NCBI GenBank assembly: GCA_934130935.1
Contig: CAKOYQ010000010.1
Coordinates: 1 to 56,390 of the forward strand
DNA length: 56,390 nucleotides
From: an uncultured Clostridia bacterium
GTDB lineage: Bacteria; Bacillota; Clostridia; TANB77; CAG-508
Direction: 5' to 3'
In this document: in pieces, positions 25,494-34,288 of the stretch
Layout of the letters: the number at the start of each line of letters is the position of its first letter
Position numbering within the stretch: the stretch's first letter is position 1
Position numbers and translations under genes: made by a program
The notes under the pieces: model-generated
Databases searched by the model: none
What the model saw: the letters and a program-made list of their open reading frames with translations, nothing else
What the model was told of the DNA's origin: nothing

Positions 25494-25926
25494 CACTATC
25501 ACCCACCTTGTTCTCAGTTTCTTTTACTACGAACTTACATTTGATTGGTAATTTGTTCATAGCTAATCTCAAGGCTTCTCTAGCTGTTTCTTCAGGAATT
25601 CCTGCCATTTCGAACATAACTCTTCCTGGTTTTACAACAGCTACCCAATATTCAACATTACCTTTACCTTTACCACCACGAGTTCCAGCTGGTTTTTGTG
25701 TTATTGGTTTGTCTGGAAATATCTTAATCCAAACTTTTCCACCTCTTTTTGTATAACGTGTCATAGCAATACGTGCTGCTTCAATTTGATTTCCTTTTAT
25801 TAATCCTGCTTCAACAGCTTGTATTCCATATTCTCCATCTGTTACTTTATTTCCTCTTGTTGCTTTTCCTCTATTTCTACCTTTTTGCATTTTTCTATAT
25901 TTTGTTTTTTTAGGCATTAATGGCAT
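25480..25926 (-). CDS. rplP: 50S ribosomal protein L16
   Basis: A 148-residue protein near the A site: MPLMPKKTKYRKMQKG, VWIKIFPDKPITQKPAGTRGG and GRVMFEMAGIPEE are diagnostic. GGAGGAG lies 8 nt before the ATG at 25926. Confidence 0.97.
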   Translation of the reverse strand: MPLMPKKTKYRKMQKGRNRGKATRGNKVTDGEYGIQAVEAGLIKGNQIEAARIAMTRYTKRGGKVWIKIFPDKPITQKPAGTRGGKGKGNVEYWVAVVKPGRVMFEMAGIPEETAREALRLAMNKLPIKCKFVVKETENKVGDSDEDK

Positions 25927-26582
25927 TATCTGTCTCCTCCTTCCACTTTTTTAGCTGGAAGAACTTCACCTTTATATATCCAAACTTTTACACCAATCTT
26001 TCCATATGTTGTATCTGCTTCTGCAAATCCATAATCTATATCTGCTCTTAAAGTTTGTAGTGGAATTGTTCCTTCTTTATAGAATTCTGTTCTAGCCATG
26101 TCAGCTCCACCTAATCTTCCAGATACTGCTGTTTTTATTCCTAAAGCTCCTGCTTTCATAGATTTTTGCATACATTGTTTCATAGCTTTTCTGAATGAAA
26201 TTCTTCTTTCTAATTGACCTGCAATATTTTCTGCAACTAATTGTGCATCAGTATCTACTGCTTTAACTTCAACTATATTGATGTTTATATCTTTTCCTAT
26301 TAATTTTGTTAATTCTGCTTTTAAACTTTCTGCTCCAGCTCCACCTTTTCCGATTATTATTCCAGGTTTAGCTGTGTACACATTAATTTTTATAAATTTG
26401 GCTGTTCTTTCAATTTCTATTTTTGAAATTCCAGCTGTATATAATTTTTTCTTTAAAAATTTACGGATTTTTTGATCTTCAACTAAGTAATCTGCAAAAT
26501 TTTTAGAATCTGCATACCATCTAGCATTCCAATCTTTGATTATTCCAACTCTTACACCTGTTGGATGTACTTTTTGTCCCAT
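25926..26582 (-). CDS. rpsC: 30S ribosomal protein S3
   Basis: A 218-residue mRNA-entry-channel protein: MGQKVHPTGVRVGIIKDWNA, the KH-domain loop GIIIGKGGAGAESLK, and SGRLGGADMARTEFYKEG are diagnostic. Its stop overlaps the rplP start. Confidence 0.98.
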   Translation of the reverse strand: MGQKVHPTGVRVGIIKDWNARWYADSKNFADYLVEDQKIRKFLKKKLYTAGISKIEIERTAKFIKINVYTAKPGIIIGKGGAGAESLKAELTKLIGKDININIVEVKAVDTDAQLVAENIAGQLERRISFRKAMKQCMQKSMKAGALGIKTAVSGRLGGADMARTEFYKEGTIPLQTLRADIDYGFAEADTTYGKIGVKVWIYKGEVLPAKKVEGGDR

Positions 26583-26587
26583 CTAAA

Positions 26588-26944
26588 TTATGCCTCCTTT
26601 TCTTTTAAAACTATTGTTATATGACTTGTTCTTTTTCTAATTCTAACTGCTGAACCTTTTGCAGCAGGTCTTATTCTTTTTAATGTTGGACCTTGATTTG
26701 CATATATTTCAGCAACATATAAATTGTCATGTTTCATATTATGATTGTTTTCAGCATTTGAAATTGCTGATTTTAATAATTTTTCTATAATAACTGATGA
26801 TGCTTTTGGTGTAAACTTTACGATTGCCAAAGCTTCATCAACATTTTTACCTCTTATTAAATCTGCAACAATTTTTACTTTTCTTGAAGATATTCTCGCA
26901 TATCTTAATGTTGCTTTTGCTTCCATTATTGCTGTTTCTTCCAC
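26588..26944 (-). CDS. rplV: 50S ribosomal protein L22
   Basis: A 118-residue exit-tunnel protein: AKATLRYARISSRKVKIVAD and the tip/C-terminal RIRPAAKGSAVRIRKRTSHI are diagnostic. A GTG start at 26944 has AGGAGG 8 nt upstream; an internal ATG six codons later is possible. Confidence 0.97.
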   Translation of the reverse strand: MEETAIMEAKATLRYARISSRKVKIVADLIRGKNVDEALAIVKFTPKASSVIIEKLLKSAISNAENNHNMKHDNLYVAEIYANQGPTLKRIRPAAKGSAVRIRKRTSHITIVLKEKEA

Positions 26945-26972
26945 TACAATTCCCTCCTTAAATTATTCTTTT

Positions 26973-27248
26973 TTATTTCTTTGTAGTTTTTTCTCCTGCA
27001 TGACCTTTGAATGTTCTTGTAGGAGCAAATTCACCTAATTTATGGCCTATCATTTCTTCTGTAATATATACTGGTACATGTTTTCTACCATCATGAACAG
27101 CAATTGTGTGTCCAATCATTTGTGGATAAATTGTTGAAGCTCTTGACCATGTTTTTATAACTTCTTTATTTCCACTATCATTCATAGCTTCTACTCTTTT
27201 TAACAATTCTGGTGCTATGAAAGGTTTTTTCTTACTTGATCTTGACAT
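26973..27248 (-). CDS. rpsS: 30S ribosomal protein S19
   Basis: A 91-residue 30S head protein: MSRSSKKKPFIAPELLKRVE and MIGHKLGEFAPTRTFKGHAG are diagnostic. Confidence 0.98.
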   Translation of the reverse strand: MSRSSKKKPFIAPELLKRVEAMNDSGNKEVIKTWSRASTIYPQMIGHTIAVHDGRKHVPVYITEEMIGHKLGEFAPTRTFKGHAGEKTTKK

Positions 27249-27265
27249 ATGATTTTCCTCCTATC

Positions 27266-28093
27266 TTACTTTCTTCTCTTAACTATAAATTTATTTGTTT
27301 TATTCTTTTTATTTCTTGTCTTATATCCTAATGCTGGTTTGCCCCAAGGTGTCATTGGTCCAGAATGTCCTACTGGAGCTCTACCTTCACCACCACCATG
27401 TGGGTGATCTACTGGGTTCATTACAGAACCTCTAACTGTTGGTCTTATTCCTAAATGTCTTGTTTTTCCTGCTTTTCCTAATTTAACATTTTCATGGTCA
27501 GCATTTCCAACTACTCCTATTGTAGCTCTACATCTTGCTAAAATTAGTCTCATCTCTCCTGATGGTAATCTTACATGTGCATATTTTCCTTCTTTAGCCA
27601 TAAGTTGTGCACTTTGTCCAGCACCTCTTACTAATTTAGCTCCTTGACCTGGATTTAATTCTATATTATGGATTAATGTACCTACTGGTATACTTGATAT
27701 TGGTGCACAGTTTCCTGCTTTTATATCAACTTTATCTCCAGATATTACTTTATTTCCATCTGTTAATCCTTGTGGTGCTATAATGTAACTTAATGTTCCA
27801 TCTTCATATTTTATTAATGCTATGTTAGCACTTCTATTTGGATCATATTCGATTCCAACAACTGTAGCTTCCATATCATCTTTATTTCTTTTAAAATCTA
27901 TTTTTCTATATTTTTGTCTATTTCCTCCACCTTGATGTCTTACTGTTATTCTTCCATATGAGTTTCTTCCTGCATTTTTCTTCTTCTTTTCTAATAAAGA
28001 CTTTTCAGGTGTCTTTTTAGTTATTTCTGCATAATCAGAAACTGTCATATTTCTTCTTGATGGTGTATATGGTTTAAAATGTTTCATTCCCAT
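27266..28093 (-). CDS. rplB: 50S ribosomal protein L2
   Basis: From the ATG at 28093 (MGMKHFKPYTPSRRNM), behind AAAGGAAAG, the protein has 275 residues. GRITVRHQGGGNRQKYR and the peptidyl-transferase-proximal VMNPVDHPHGGGEGR are diagnostic. A longer in-frame extension to 28147 lacks a ribosome site and runs towards a hairpin. Confidence 0.97.
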   Translation of the reverse strand: MGMKHFKPYTPSRRNMTVSDYAEITKKTPEKSLLEKKKKNAGRNSYGRITVRHQGGGNRQKYRKIDFKRNKDDMEATVVGIEYDPNRSANIALIKYEDGTLSYIIAPQGLTDGNKVISGDKVDIKAGNCAPISSIPVGTLIHNIELNPGQGAKLVRGAGQSAQLMAKEGKYAHVRLPSGEMRLILARCRATIGVVGNADHENVKLGKAGKTRHLGIRPTVRGSVMNPVDHPHGGGEGRAPVGHSGPMTPWGKPALGYKTRNKKNKTNKFIVKRRK

Positions 28094-28148
28094 TTCTATC
28101 TTTCCTTTCTCGTTCATTTGCATTGTTTTTTTAATACAAACTTCCATT

Positions 28149-28214
28149 CTGTATTTTTACGGATTTTTTCCTGCTCCGTCTACAGATATTCTTTCTTTTC
28201 CGGGTTATTTCCCG
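28149..28214 (-). other. Hairpins in the rplW-rplB gap
   Basis: The 170-bp gap before rplB holds two stems on the minus strand. CTGTA-GACGGA...TCCGT-AAAAA-TACAG (28149-28185) is a two-part stem with an asymmetric A-rich internal loop. CGGG-AAATAA-CCCG (28201-28214) is a small stem. Neither has a following T run. They could form a ribosomal-protein binding site or a processing site. Confidence 0.45.
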
Positions 28215-28263
28215 ATATTCTTTCAATTCTATTTTTTTAAAATTGATTTAAGCGATAATTTGA

Positions 28264-28611
28264 TTATGATCCCATAAACTCGTCAATAGAATCTTTAAAT
28301 TTCTTAGAAGCTTTAATCTCTTTTCCACCTTTTCCAAGATATGTTCTTTCAGCTGGATTCATATCTATTGTAACAATAGCTTTTTTCCAATCTGGAGTTT
28401 TTCCTTCTTTATATCTAACTCTTTTTGTCTTTCCTTTAACTATCATTGTGTTAACATTTGATACTTTTACTTCAAAAAGTTTTTCAACAGCTTTTGCTAT
28501 TTCAACTTTTGTTGCTTTTTTGTTAACTTCGAAAGTGTATTTTCCTGATTGCATTTCATCATTACTTTTTTCAGTTATTACTGGTCTTACTATGATTTCT
28601 TCTGGTAACAT
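28264..28611 (-). CDS. rplW: 50S ribosomal protein L23
   Basis: A 115-residue exit-site protein and docking point for SRP and trigger factor: EEIIVRPVITEKSND, YTFEVNKKATKVEIAKAVE and RTYLGKGGK are diagnostic. Its start overlaps the rplD stop. Confidence 0.97.
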   Translation of the reverse strand: MLPEEIIVRPVITEKSNDEMQSGKYTFEVNKKATKVEIAKAVEKLFEVKVSNVNTMIVKGKTKRVRYKEGKTPDWKKAIVTIDMNPAERTYLGKGGKEIKASKKFKDSIDEFMGS

Positions 28612-29234
28612 TAGGCATACACCTCCTCTAATTTTTTAACAGTATCAAGTGGTAAAACTAATCTATTGCAATTTAATAAATCAAATACATTTATCATATT
28701 TAATTGAATAGCTTTTACACCTTCTATATTTCTGCTTGATAGGTAAACATTTTCATTTTTATCTGTTAAGATAATTAATGTTTTTCCTGTTATTTTTAAA
28801 TCTGTTAAAGCTTGTGCCATAACTTTAGTTTTTGGCTCTTTAACTTCTAATTTATCAACAACTGTTAATTCACTATCTAATACTTTTGCACTTAATAATG
28901 ATTTTATTGCAAGTTGTTTTTCTTTCTTATTTACTCTATATTTATATGAACGTGGTTTTGGTCCTAAAGCTATACCACCTTTAATCCATTGTGGAGCACG
29001 TATACTACCTTGTCTTGCTCTACCTGTTCCTTTTTGTCTCCATGGTTTTCTTCCACCACCACGAACTTCTGCTCTTGTTTTTGTACTTTGTGTACCTTGT
29101 CTTTGATTAGCTAAGTAGTTTACTAAAACACTATGTACAACTGCTTCGTTTGGTTCAATTCCAAATACTGCTGTACTTAATTCTACATCGCTAACTTTTT
29201 TACCTTGCATGTTATATACATCTACCTTTGGCAT
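28611..29234 (-). CDS. rplD: 50S ribosomal protein L4
   Basis: A 207-residue exit-tunnel protein: RQGTQSTKTRAEVRGGGRKP and GRARQGSIRAPQWIKGG form the tunnel loop. In several bacteria L4 regulates the S10 operon by binding its leader; whether it does so here is not known. ATG behind AAAGGAGG. Confidence 0.97.
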   Translation of the reverse strand: MPKVDVYNMQGKKVSDVELSTAVFGIEPNEAVVHSVLVNYLANQRQGTQSTKTRAEVRGGGRKPWRQKGTGRARQGSIRAPQWIKGGIALGPKPRSYKYRVNKKEKQLAIKSLLSAKVLDSELTVVDKLEVKEPKTKVMAQALTDLKITGKTLIILTDKNENVYLSSRNIEGVKAIQLNMINVFDLLNCNRLVLPLDTVKKLEEVYA

Positions 29235-29260
29235 TTCGTATTTCCTCCTTTTCTATAACC

Positions 29261-29890
29261 TTACGCTTTTATAGCTGATTTTATTTTTAAGATAGCTCCT
29301 TTTGGTCCTGGAACACTACCTTTTACTAATATTACATTTTTATCTAAATCTACTTTTACAACATCTAAGTTTTGTATTGTAACTGTAACTCTTCCCATAT
29401 GTCCTGGAAGTTTTTTACCTTTAAATACTCTTCCTGGTGTTGATGTTGATCCCATTGAACCTGGTCTTCTATGATACATAGATCCATGTCCCATTGGTCC
29501 TCTATGTTGTCCATGTCTTTTTATTACACCTTGGAATCCTTTTCCTTTTGATGTACCTTGGACATCTACTTTTTCGCCTTCAGCAAATACATCTGCTTTT
29601 AGTTCATCTCCAACTTTGATTCCTTCTATAGAATCTAGTCTGAATTCCCTTAAATGTTTTTTTGCTGTAACATTTGCTTTTGCAAAATGTCCTTTTTTGG
29701 GCTTGTTTAATTTGTTTTCTTTAACTTCTCCAAATCCTAATTGTATTGCTTCATATCCATCATTTTCTAATGTTTTTACTTGAGCAACTACACATGGACC
29801 TGCTTCTAATACTGTTACTGGAATAACTGTTCCATTTTCGTCAAATATTTGAGTCATTCCTAATTTCTTTCCGATTAATGCTTTTTTCAT
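29261..29890 (-). CDS. rplC: 50S ribosomal protein L3
   Basis: A 209-residue early-assembly protein: MKKALIGKKLGMTQIFDENG and RHGQHRGPMGHGSMYHRRPG are diagnostic. Confidence 0.98.
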   Translation of the reverse strand: MKKALIGKKLGMTQIFDENGTVIPVTVLEAGPCVVAQVKTLENDGYEAIQLGFGEVKENKLNKPKKGHFAKANVTAKKHLREFRLDSIEGIKVGDELKADVFAEGEKVDVQGTSKGKGFQGVIKRHGQHRGPMGHGSMYHRRPGSMGSTSTPGRVFKGKKLPGHMGRVTVTIQNLDVVKVDLDKNVILVKGSVPGPKGAILKIKSAIKA

Positions 29891-29910
29891 TTTTCTTTCT
29901 CCTCCTATTG

Positions 29911-29932
29911 GCTGATATGCTAATTTATCAGC
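29911..29932 (-). other. Hairpin just upstream of the rplC ribosome site
   Basis: GCTGATA and TATCAGC form a 7-bp perfect stem around an 8-nt loop on the minus strand, ending 2-4 nt before the AGGAGGAG site of rplC. It could modulate rplC translation. Confidence 0.4.
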
Positions 29933-29968
29933 GTGGTTATCGATTTTTAATTTTATTTATATTTGAAA

Positions 29969-30292
29969 CTAGTTTTTGATTTCGATGTCAACACCTGCTG
30001 GTAGTTCTAGTTTCACTAAACTATCCATTGTTTTTTGTGTTGGGTAAAGAATATCAATAACTCTTTTATGTGTTCTCATTTCGAATTGTTCTCTTGAATC
30101 TTTGTGTTTGTGTGGAGAACGTAAGATTGTTACGATTTCTTTTTGTGTTGGTAGTGGAATAGGACCTGATACTTTTGCTCCTGTTTTCTTAGCAGTATCT
30201 ACTATCTTTTCAGCAGACTGATCTAAAACTACATGGTCATAAGCTTTTAGTCTTATTCTAATTTTTTCACTTGATACAACTGTTTTTGCCAT
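29969..30292 (-). CDS. rpsJ: 30S ribosomal protein S10
   Basis: A 107-residue protein of the 30S head, also the NusE transcription partner: KIRIRLKAYDHVVLDQSAEKI and SPHKHKDSREQFEMRTHKR are diagnostic. It is the first gene of the S10 operon and has a strong promoter about 245 nt upstream. Confidence 0.98.
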   Translation of the reverse strand: MAKTVVSSEKIRIRLKAYDHVVLDQSAEKIVDTAKKTGAKVSGPIPLPTQKEIVTILRSPHKHKDSREQFEMRTHKRVIDILYPTQKTMDSLVKLELPAGVDIEIKN

Positions 30293-30571
30293 TGTAATTT
30301 TCCCTCCTTAAAATAATAATATAATTTTTTTAAATTACGCGTTGGCAAGTTATAACACATCCGGGTGTTTTGTATTTACCCATTGTAAAATCCCAAAATT
30401 CGCATGATTATTCTGGGATAAGTGCTTTTATTAATTATTTAAACTTACCGCCTGGTCTAGCCAAGACATACTCCACTGAAGTTCCCTCCATCTATAAAAA
30501 TGTAGCCACATTCAGCTTCAACGCTAAAATTCATGCGTTACTATTATATAACCCTTCTGTCTTTATGTCAA
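30293..30571 (-). promoter_or_regulatory. S10-operon promoter and long leader
   Basis: A perfect consensus promoter, TTGACA (30566-30571), 17 bp, TATAAT (30543-30548), predicts a start near 30536 and a leader of about 240 nt before rpsJ. The leader can form ATCCCA/TGGGAT (around 30380-30410) and other small stems, and contains short start-to-stop frames of 17-25 codons without good ribosome sites. Such a leader is expected for an autoregulated S10 operon; the regulator is not shown by the sequence. Confidence 0.75.
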
Positions 30572-30605
30572 TACCTTTAGCAAAATTTCCTTATTTTTTT
30601 CTAAC

Positions 30606-30902
30606 TAATGAATCAAGTAGTACAAATGTTATTACGACCTCAAATGGTGTCAAGAGATAGATTGCATAAAATAAATGGAAGATTTTGTGTATCTAATCTT
30701 AACACTAGAAGTTCTTATAGAAACAAATGAGGGATGTTCACGGGCAAACTTATAAGTTTGAGCTTGAGTGAAAGAGGCTCATTTGATTCTATTAGAGCTT
30801 CTATGGTAAGATTGGCTTATCCAAAATCTGTAATGTTTTTTATGCAATCTATCTCTTGACACCATTTGAGGTCGTAATAACATTGTACTACTTGACTCAT
30901 TA
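30606..30902. mobile_element. Palindromic MITE (about 297 bp)
   Basis: Terminal inverted repeats of about 64 bp, starting TAATGAATCAAGTAG on the left and its near-exact complement on the right, differ by one substitution and one indel. The similarity continues, more diverged, through the interior to a centre at AAACTTATAAGTTT, so the whole element is one imperfect hairpin. TA flanks both ends, as for Tc1/mariner-IS630-type targets, though TA could also be part of the repeats. No transposase is inside. It lies between comEB and the S10 promoter. Confidence 0.8.
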
Positions 30903-30920
30903 TCTATAAACATTTTTCGA

Positions 30921-31421
30921 TTATAATTTTATTACAATTTCTTTTTCTTCGCCTAAATCAAGTTTTTTATATATAACATTACATTCATCGAAAAGCTTAC
31001 GTGAAGCTATATTATTTTCAGAATCTTTATATTTATCAGACAAATATATTACTTGTTTTATTCCTGATTGAATTATTATCTTGGCACATTCATTACAAGG
31101 AAATAAATCTACATATATTTTTGAATTTTCTAAATCTTGCTTACTTCCTCTATAATTTAGAATTGCATTCATTTCTGCATGGCATACATAAGGATATTTT
31201 GTATTTAAATTTTCTCCTTCTCTTGCCCATGGAAACTTTTCGTCATCAAATCCATTTGGGGCACCATTATAACCTATTGATAAAATTCTATTATCATTGC
31301 TTACTATACATGCTCCAACTTGTGTACTTGGATCTTTACTTCTCATTGCTGAAAGTTTTGCTATTGCCATAAAATATTCATCCCAACTAATATAATCTTT
31401 TCTTCTCTCATCATTTATCAT
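30921..31421 (-). CDS. comEB: dCMP deaminase
   Basis: A zinc enzyme that deaminates dCMP to dUMP, the substrate of thymidylate synthase. The 166 residues contain H81-A-E83 (VCHAEMNAI) and P108-C109-N-E-C112, the zinc and catalytic set, plus the N-terminal ISWDEYFMAIAKLSAMRSKDP typical of dCMP rather than free cytidine deaminases, split here by Ile and Ser at the start. It lies alone between the MITE and the secF terminator. Confidence 0.92.
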   Translation of the reverse strand: MINDERRKDYISWDEYFMAIAKLSAMRSKDPSTQVGACIVSNDNRILSIGYNGAPNGFDDEKFPWAREGENLNTKYPYVCHAEMNAILNYRGSKQDLENSKIYVDLFPCNECAKIIIQSGIKQVIYLSDKYKDSENNIASRKLFDECNVIYKKLDLGEEKEIVIKL

Positions 31422-31445
31422 AATTACTACTACCTTTCTTTTTGC

Positions 31446-31484
31446 AAAAAGACTATTTTAAGTCCCCCTAAAATAGTCTTCTTT
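31446..31484. terminator. Terminator after the secD-secF genes
   Basis: Arms AAGACTATTTTA and TAAAATAGTCTT pair around a short C-rich loop; on the minus strand TTTTTG follows. Confidence 0.75.
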
Positions 31485-31489
31485 TGTTT

Positions 31490-32113
31490 TTATTTTTCAT
31501 TTTCTTTTATTACAATTAATATCGCTGCAATATACATACCTATAACAAGAATTGGTGTAAACCTTCCAACAGGAATTCTTGCAATAACAATAACACTTAA
31601 TAAGAATAATTCTCCAAAAACTGGGATTGCTACAGTTCTAGCTAGAACTTTTAATATCCCCTTTTTATAATATCTTATAACCATATATACTAATACCAAA
31701 ATGCCTGATATAGTAAATGGTAAAATATATCCTTTATACATATCTATAATTCGTGTTGCTGGCACTGTATTAATTGTTGTTTCTTCAGCTGTTTGTTTAA
31801 ATTCATAATTTTCTTTTATTTTATTTACAATATTATTTTTTTGTTCTTCTGTTATTTGTTCAGATCTTATTGTAACCATATCTTTATATATTTCTACAGT
31901 TTGAACAGTATAATTAGCATTTCCTAATGCTTCATGAACAATATTCTTTATTTTTGATTCATCTACTTTTTGTTCAACATATATATCAATGCTTTGACTT
32001 TTCTCAAATTTAAGTTCTTTGTTATATCCCCATATTCCCACTACTACTATTCCTATGAGAATCACTAATGCTACAAGAGCAATAAAAATAATTTTTATAT
32101 TTTTTTGTTTCAT
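31490..32113 (-). CDS. secF: SecF-like protein, shortened
   Basis: A 207-residue membrane protein: one N-terminal helix (about 8-28), an outside domain (about 30-128) and three helices near the end (about 131-150, 160-182, 188-204). The call rests on its place directly after the SecD-like gene, on the P1-like outside domain, and on ITEEQKNNIVNKIKENY and VIARIPVGRFTP-type sequence. Canonical SecF has about 300 residues and six helices, so the last two helices appear missing. SecDF uses the proton gradient to aid late protein export. The identification is moderate; a non-Sec RND-like relative remains possible. Confidence 0.6.
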   Translation of the reverse strand: MKQKNIKIIFIALVALVILIGIVVVGIWGYNKELKFEKSQSIDIYVEQKVDESKIKNIVHEALGNANYTVQTVEIYKDMVTIRSEQITEEQKNNIVNKIKENYEFKQTAEETTINTVPATRIIDMYKGYILPFTISGILVLVYMVIRYYKKGILKVLARTVAIPVFGELFLLSVIVIARIPVGRFTPILVIGMYIAAILIVIKENEK

Positions 32114-32123
32114 GTGTTGCCTC

Positions 32124-33497
32124 CTATTTGTTCTCTCTTAATTTTAATAATGTTTTTGTTACAATTATATTATATGTAGCTATTAATATTAATCCCCAGA
32201 ACATAATCATTCCAAAACTGCTTAAGTTTGTCCATCCTGAAAAGCAAAATACTAATGTAATAATCATTATAGGTACTAATTTTAAGAACATTTCTTTATA
32301 TGTACTTACTATTGCTTCATTTACAATATCCAATGTTTTTGTCTTATCTAATATTGTTTGATTTAATTTTAAATTAATTAATACTATTAATATTATTGCG
32401 CCTATTCCTTCTATTGAAATAATAACATTTGTGTATCTTAGTATTAATAATAGTAATGCTATAAAACCAACATTAGCTATACTTATAAGTAATCCTTTAA
32501 TTTTATATTTTATTATAAATATTATAGATATTATTAATAATATTACTGCAACAATTAATACAAAATACATTAATTGGTCATTTAATATATCTGAGTAAAC
32601 AAATCTGTTATTTTGTGCTTCATATGCTATAGGATATTTCCCAGAATTTATTAACATTGCTAATTCTGCTGCTTTTGCCATATTATTATTTATTGATGTA
32701 TTATTAGATGTTTCTGCTCCCATTTTTATAGTTATTTTATTTTTTTCTATCTTTTCAATATCATATTTAGTTTCTGCAACTGTTAATTTTGCTATTTTCT
32801 TTGTTTCTTCTGTTGATGTATTATTATTATCTGTTTCTGTACTCTCTGTGTCTTCTGTTGTAGTTTCTGTATCACTTTGTTCATCTGTATTATTATCTTG
32901 GTTTTGTGTTTTTTCTATTTCATCAACTTCAGTTGCTAATATAGCATAATTATTTTTAATTTCATCTATTTGGGCTTGTCCTTCTTTAGTTAATAGAATT
33001 TCTAGGTAAACTTGATATGCTCCATCTGAATTTGTTTTATATGTATATTGAGCCTTTTTTACCATAGAATCATTTAATAATTCATTGTCTGTGTCTTTTT
33101 CTTTTATTTGCACTTTCCCTGAAGCAATTAAATAGTATGCCCTGTCATCTGTTGTTTCATCTTCTGGTAGTTCTACTCTAATAGTTCCATCTTCTTTATT
33201 TAATGAAATTGTGTAATCTTTCGCTCCTAATTTCTTTAATCTTTTTTCAATTGTATTTTTTACTGTTTGATAGTTTTCTACTGTTAAATCTTCTGGTTTT
33301 ACTACTGTTTCTCCATTATCATTTTCTTGTGCTACTTTTAGTTCTATTAGCCTTTCTCCTTTAAGTTCTCTTCCTAACGAATATTCTTTAACTATATCTT
33401 CCATTCTATTTTGTTTTTTTATATATATACCACCAAATGAAATTAGTGATATTAATACAATAGCTAATATTATTGTTGTTATTTTTACTTTTTTCAT
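32124..33497 (-). CDS. secD: SecD-like protein, divergent
   Basis: From the ATG at 33497 it has 457 residues. One N-terminal helix precedes the P1-type domain with TIEKRLKKLGAKDYTISL and GTIRVELPED, a clear SecD feature, followed by YLIASGKVQIKE. A Thr/Glu/Asp/Asn-rich low-complexity linker of about 45 residues sits in the middle of the outside region. Five helices follow. The membrane part is poorly conserved and the usual SecD helix-4 motifs are not obvious to me. It lies 10 bp upstream of the SecF-like gene, with the HD-domain gene just before it. Confidence 0.72.
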   Translation of the reverse strand: MKKVKITTIILAIVLISLISFGGIYIKKQNRMEDIVKEYSLGRELKGERLIELKVAQENDNGETVVKPEDLTVENYQTVKNTIEKRLKKLGAKDYTISLNKEDGTIRVELPEDETTDDRAYYLIASGKVQIKEKDTDNELLNDSMVKKAQYTYKTNSDGAYQVYLEILLTKEGQAQIDEIKNNYAILATEVDEIEKTQNQDNNTDEQSDTETTTEDTESTETDNNNTSTEETKKIAKLTVAETKYDIEKIEKNKITIKMGAETSNNTSINNNMAKAAELAMLINSGKYPIAYEAQNNRFVYSDILNDQLMYFVLIVAVILLIISIIFIIKYKIKGLLISIANVGFIALLLLILRYTNVIISIEGIGAIILIVLINLKLNQTILDKTKTLDIVNEAIVSTYKEMFLKLVPIMIITLVFCFSGWTNLSSFGMIMFWGLILIATYNIIVTKTLLKLRENK

Positions 33498-33520
33498 TTT
33501 TATAATCGTTCCTTTCATTC

Positions 33521-34180
33521 CTATAATAACTTTGTTCCATTTATTACTAATTCAAACCATATATGCAAATATTTTGCAGCATATTTGCTCATCATTGTTC
33601 TATCCATAAAGATTTGAAAATAATCTAATACTGGACATATTTGAGTATCAATCGTTAAACTTAATATTACTTTTCTTTTGCTTTCATCTATTTCTAACAT
33701 TGCATCTGTTACAGCGTAGTTTACTCTATCATGTATATCAAATGTTGACATATTTGTATTTACTACTCTATTTCTATGAACATCTGATTTATCAGCTAAT
33801 ATTAACGCTGCCGATATATCACTTACTGCTGTTCCAGTTCCTTCGTCATGATTCCCTATAGCCATAACAATCTCTGTTCTGTCCTCTGCTGGCATCCCCA
33901 TCTCTTTCAAAATATTATATGCCAATATAGCACCAGTATGTGCATGGTCTACTCTATTTACACAATTTCCAATGTCATGTAAATAACCTGCTATCTTTCC
34001 TAATTCTATAGTTCTTTCATCATAATTTAATTTTTGTAATATCTCTCCTGTTCTTTTTGACACAATTCCTATATGTCTATTAGAATGTTCTGTATATCCT
34101 AATGCTTTTAATTGCTTCTGCGAAGCATGAACAAAAGCTTGAACCTCCTCATTTTTCATTACGTCTTCTAATGTTATCAT
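33521..34180 (-). CDS. HD-domain phosphohydrolase
   Basis: A 219-residue soluble protein of the HD superfamily: histidine in HSNRHIG, the HD pair in AGYLHDIGNC, a histidine in DHAHTGA, and NHDEGTG, then aspartate in ILADKSDVHRN. These supply a two-metal site for phosphate ester or anhydride hydrolysis. The substrate is unknown. It is encoded 23 bp before the SecD-like gene and may be co-transcribed with it. Confidence 0.8.
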   Translation of the reverse strand: MITLEDVMKNEEVQAFVHASQKQLKALGYTEHSNRHIGIVSKRTGEILQKLNYDERTIELGKIAGYLHDIGNCVNRVDHAHTGAILAYNILKEMGMPAEDRTEIVMAIGNHDEGTGTAVSDISAALILADKSDVHRNRVVNTNMSTFDIHDRVNYAVTDAMLEIDESKRKVILSLTIDTQICPVLDYFQIFMDRTMMSKYAAKYLHIWFELVINGTKLL

Positions 34181-34288
34181 AGCCGCCTCCTTTTGTCTTT
34201 ATTGATTTTACCCTATTTTTCTAAAAATATCAACTATTTTTACATATTTTTCTTTTAAAATGTAAAAAGACTCCTAATTTCTTTTTTA

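Noticed and set aside
30370..30660. Plus-strand open frame of 96 codons in the S10 leader and the left arm of the MITE
   Set aside because: It is antisense to the S10 promoter and leader, has no ribosome binding site, and runs into the inverted repeat of the mobile element.
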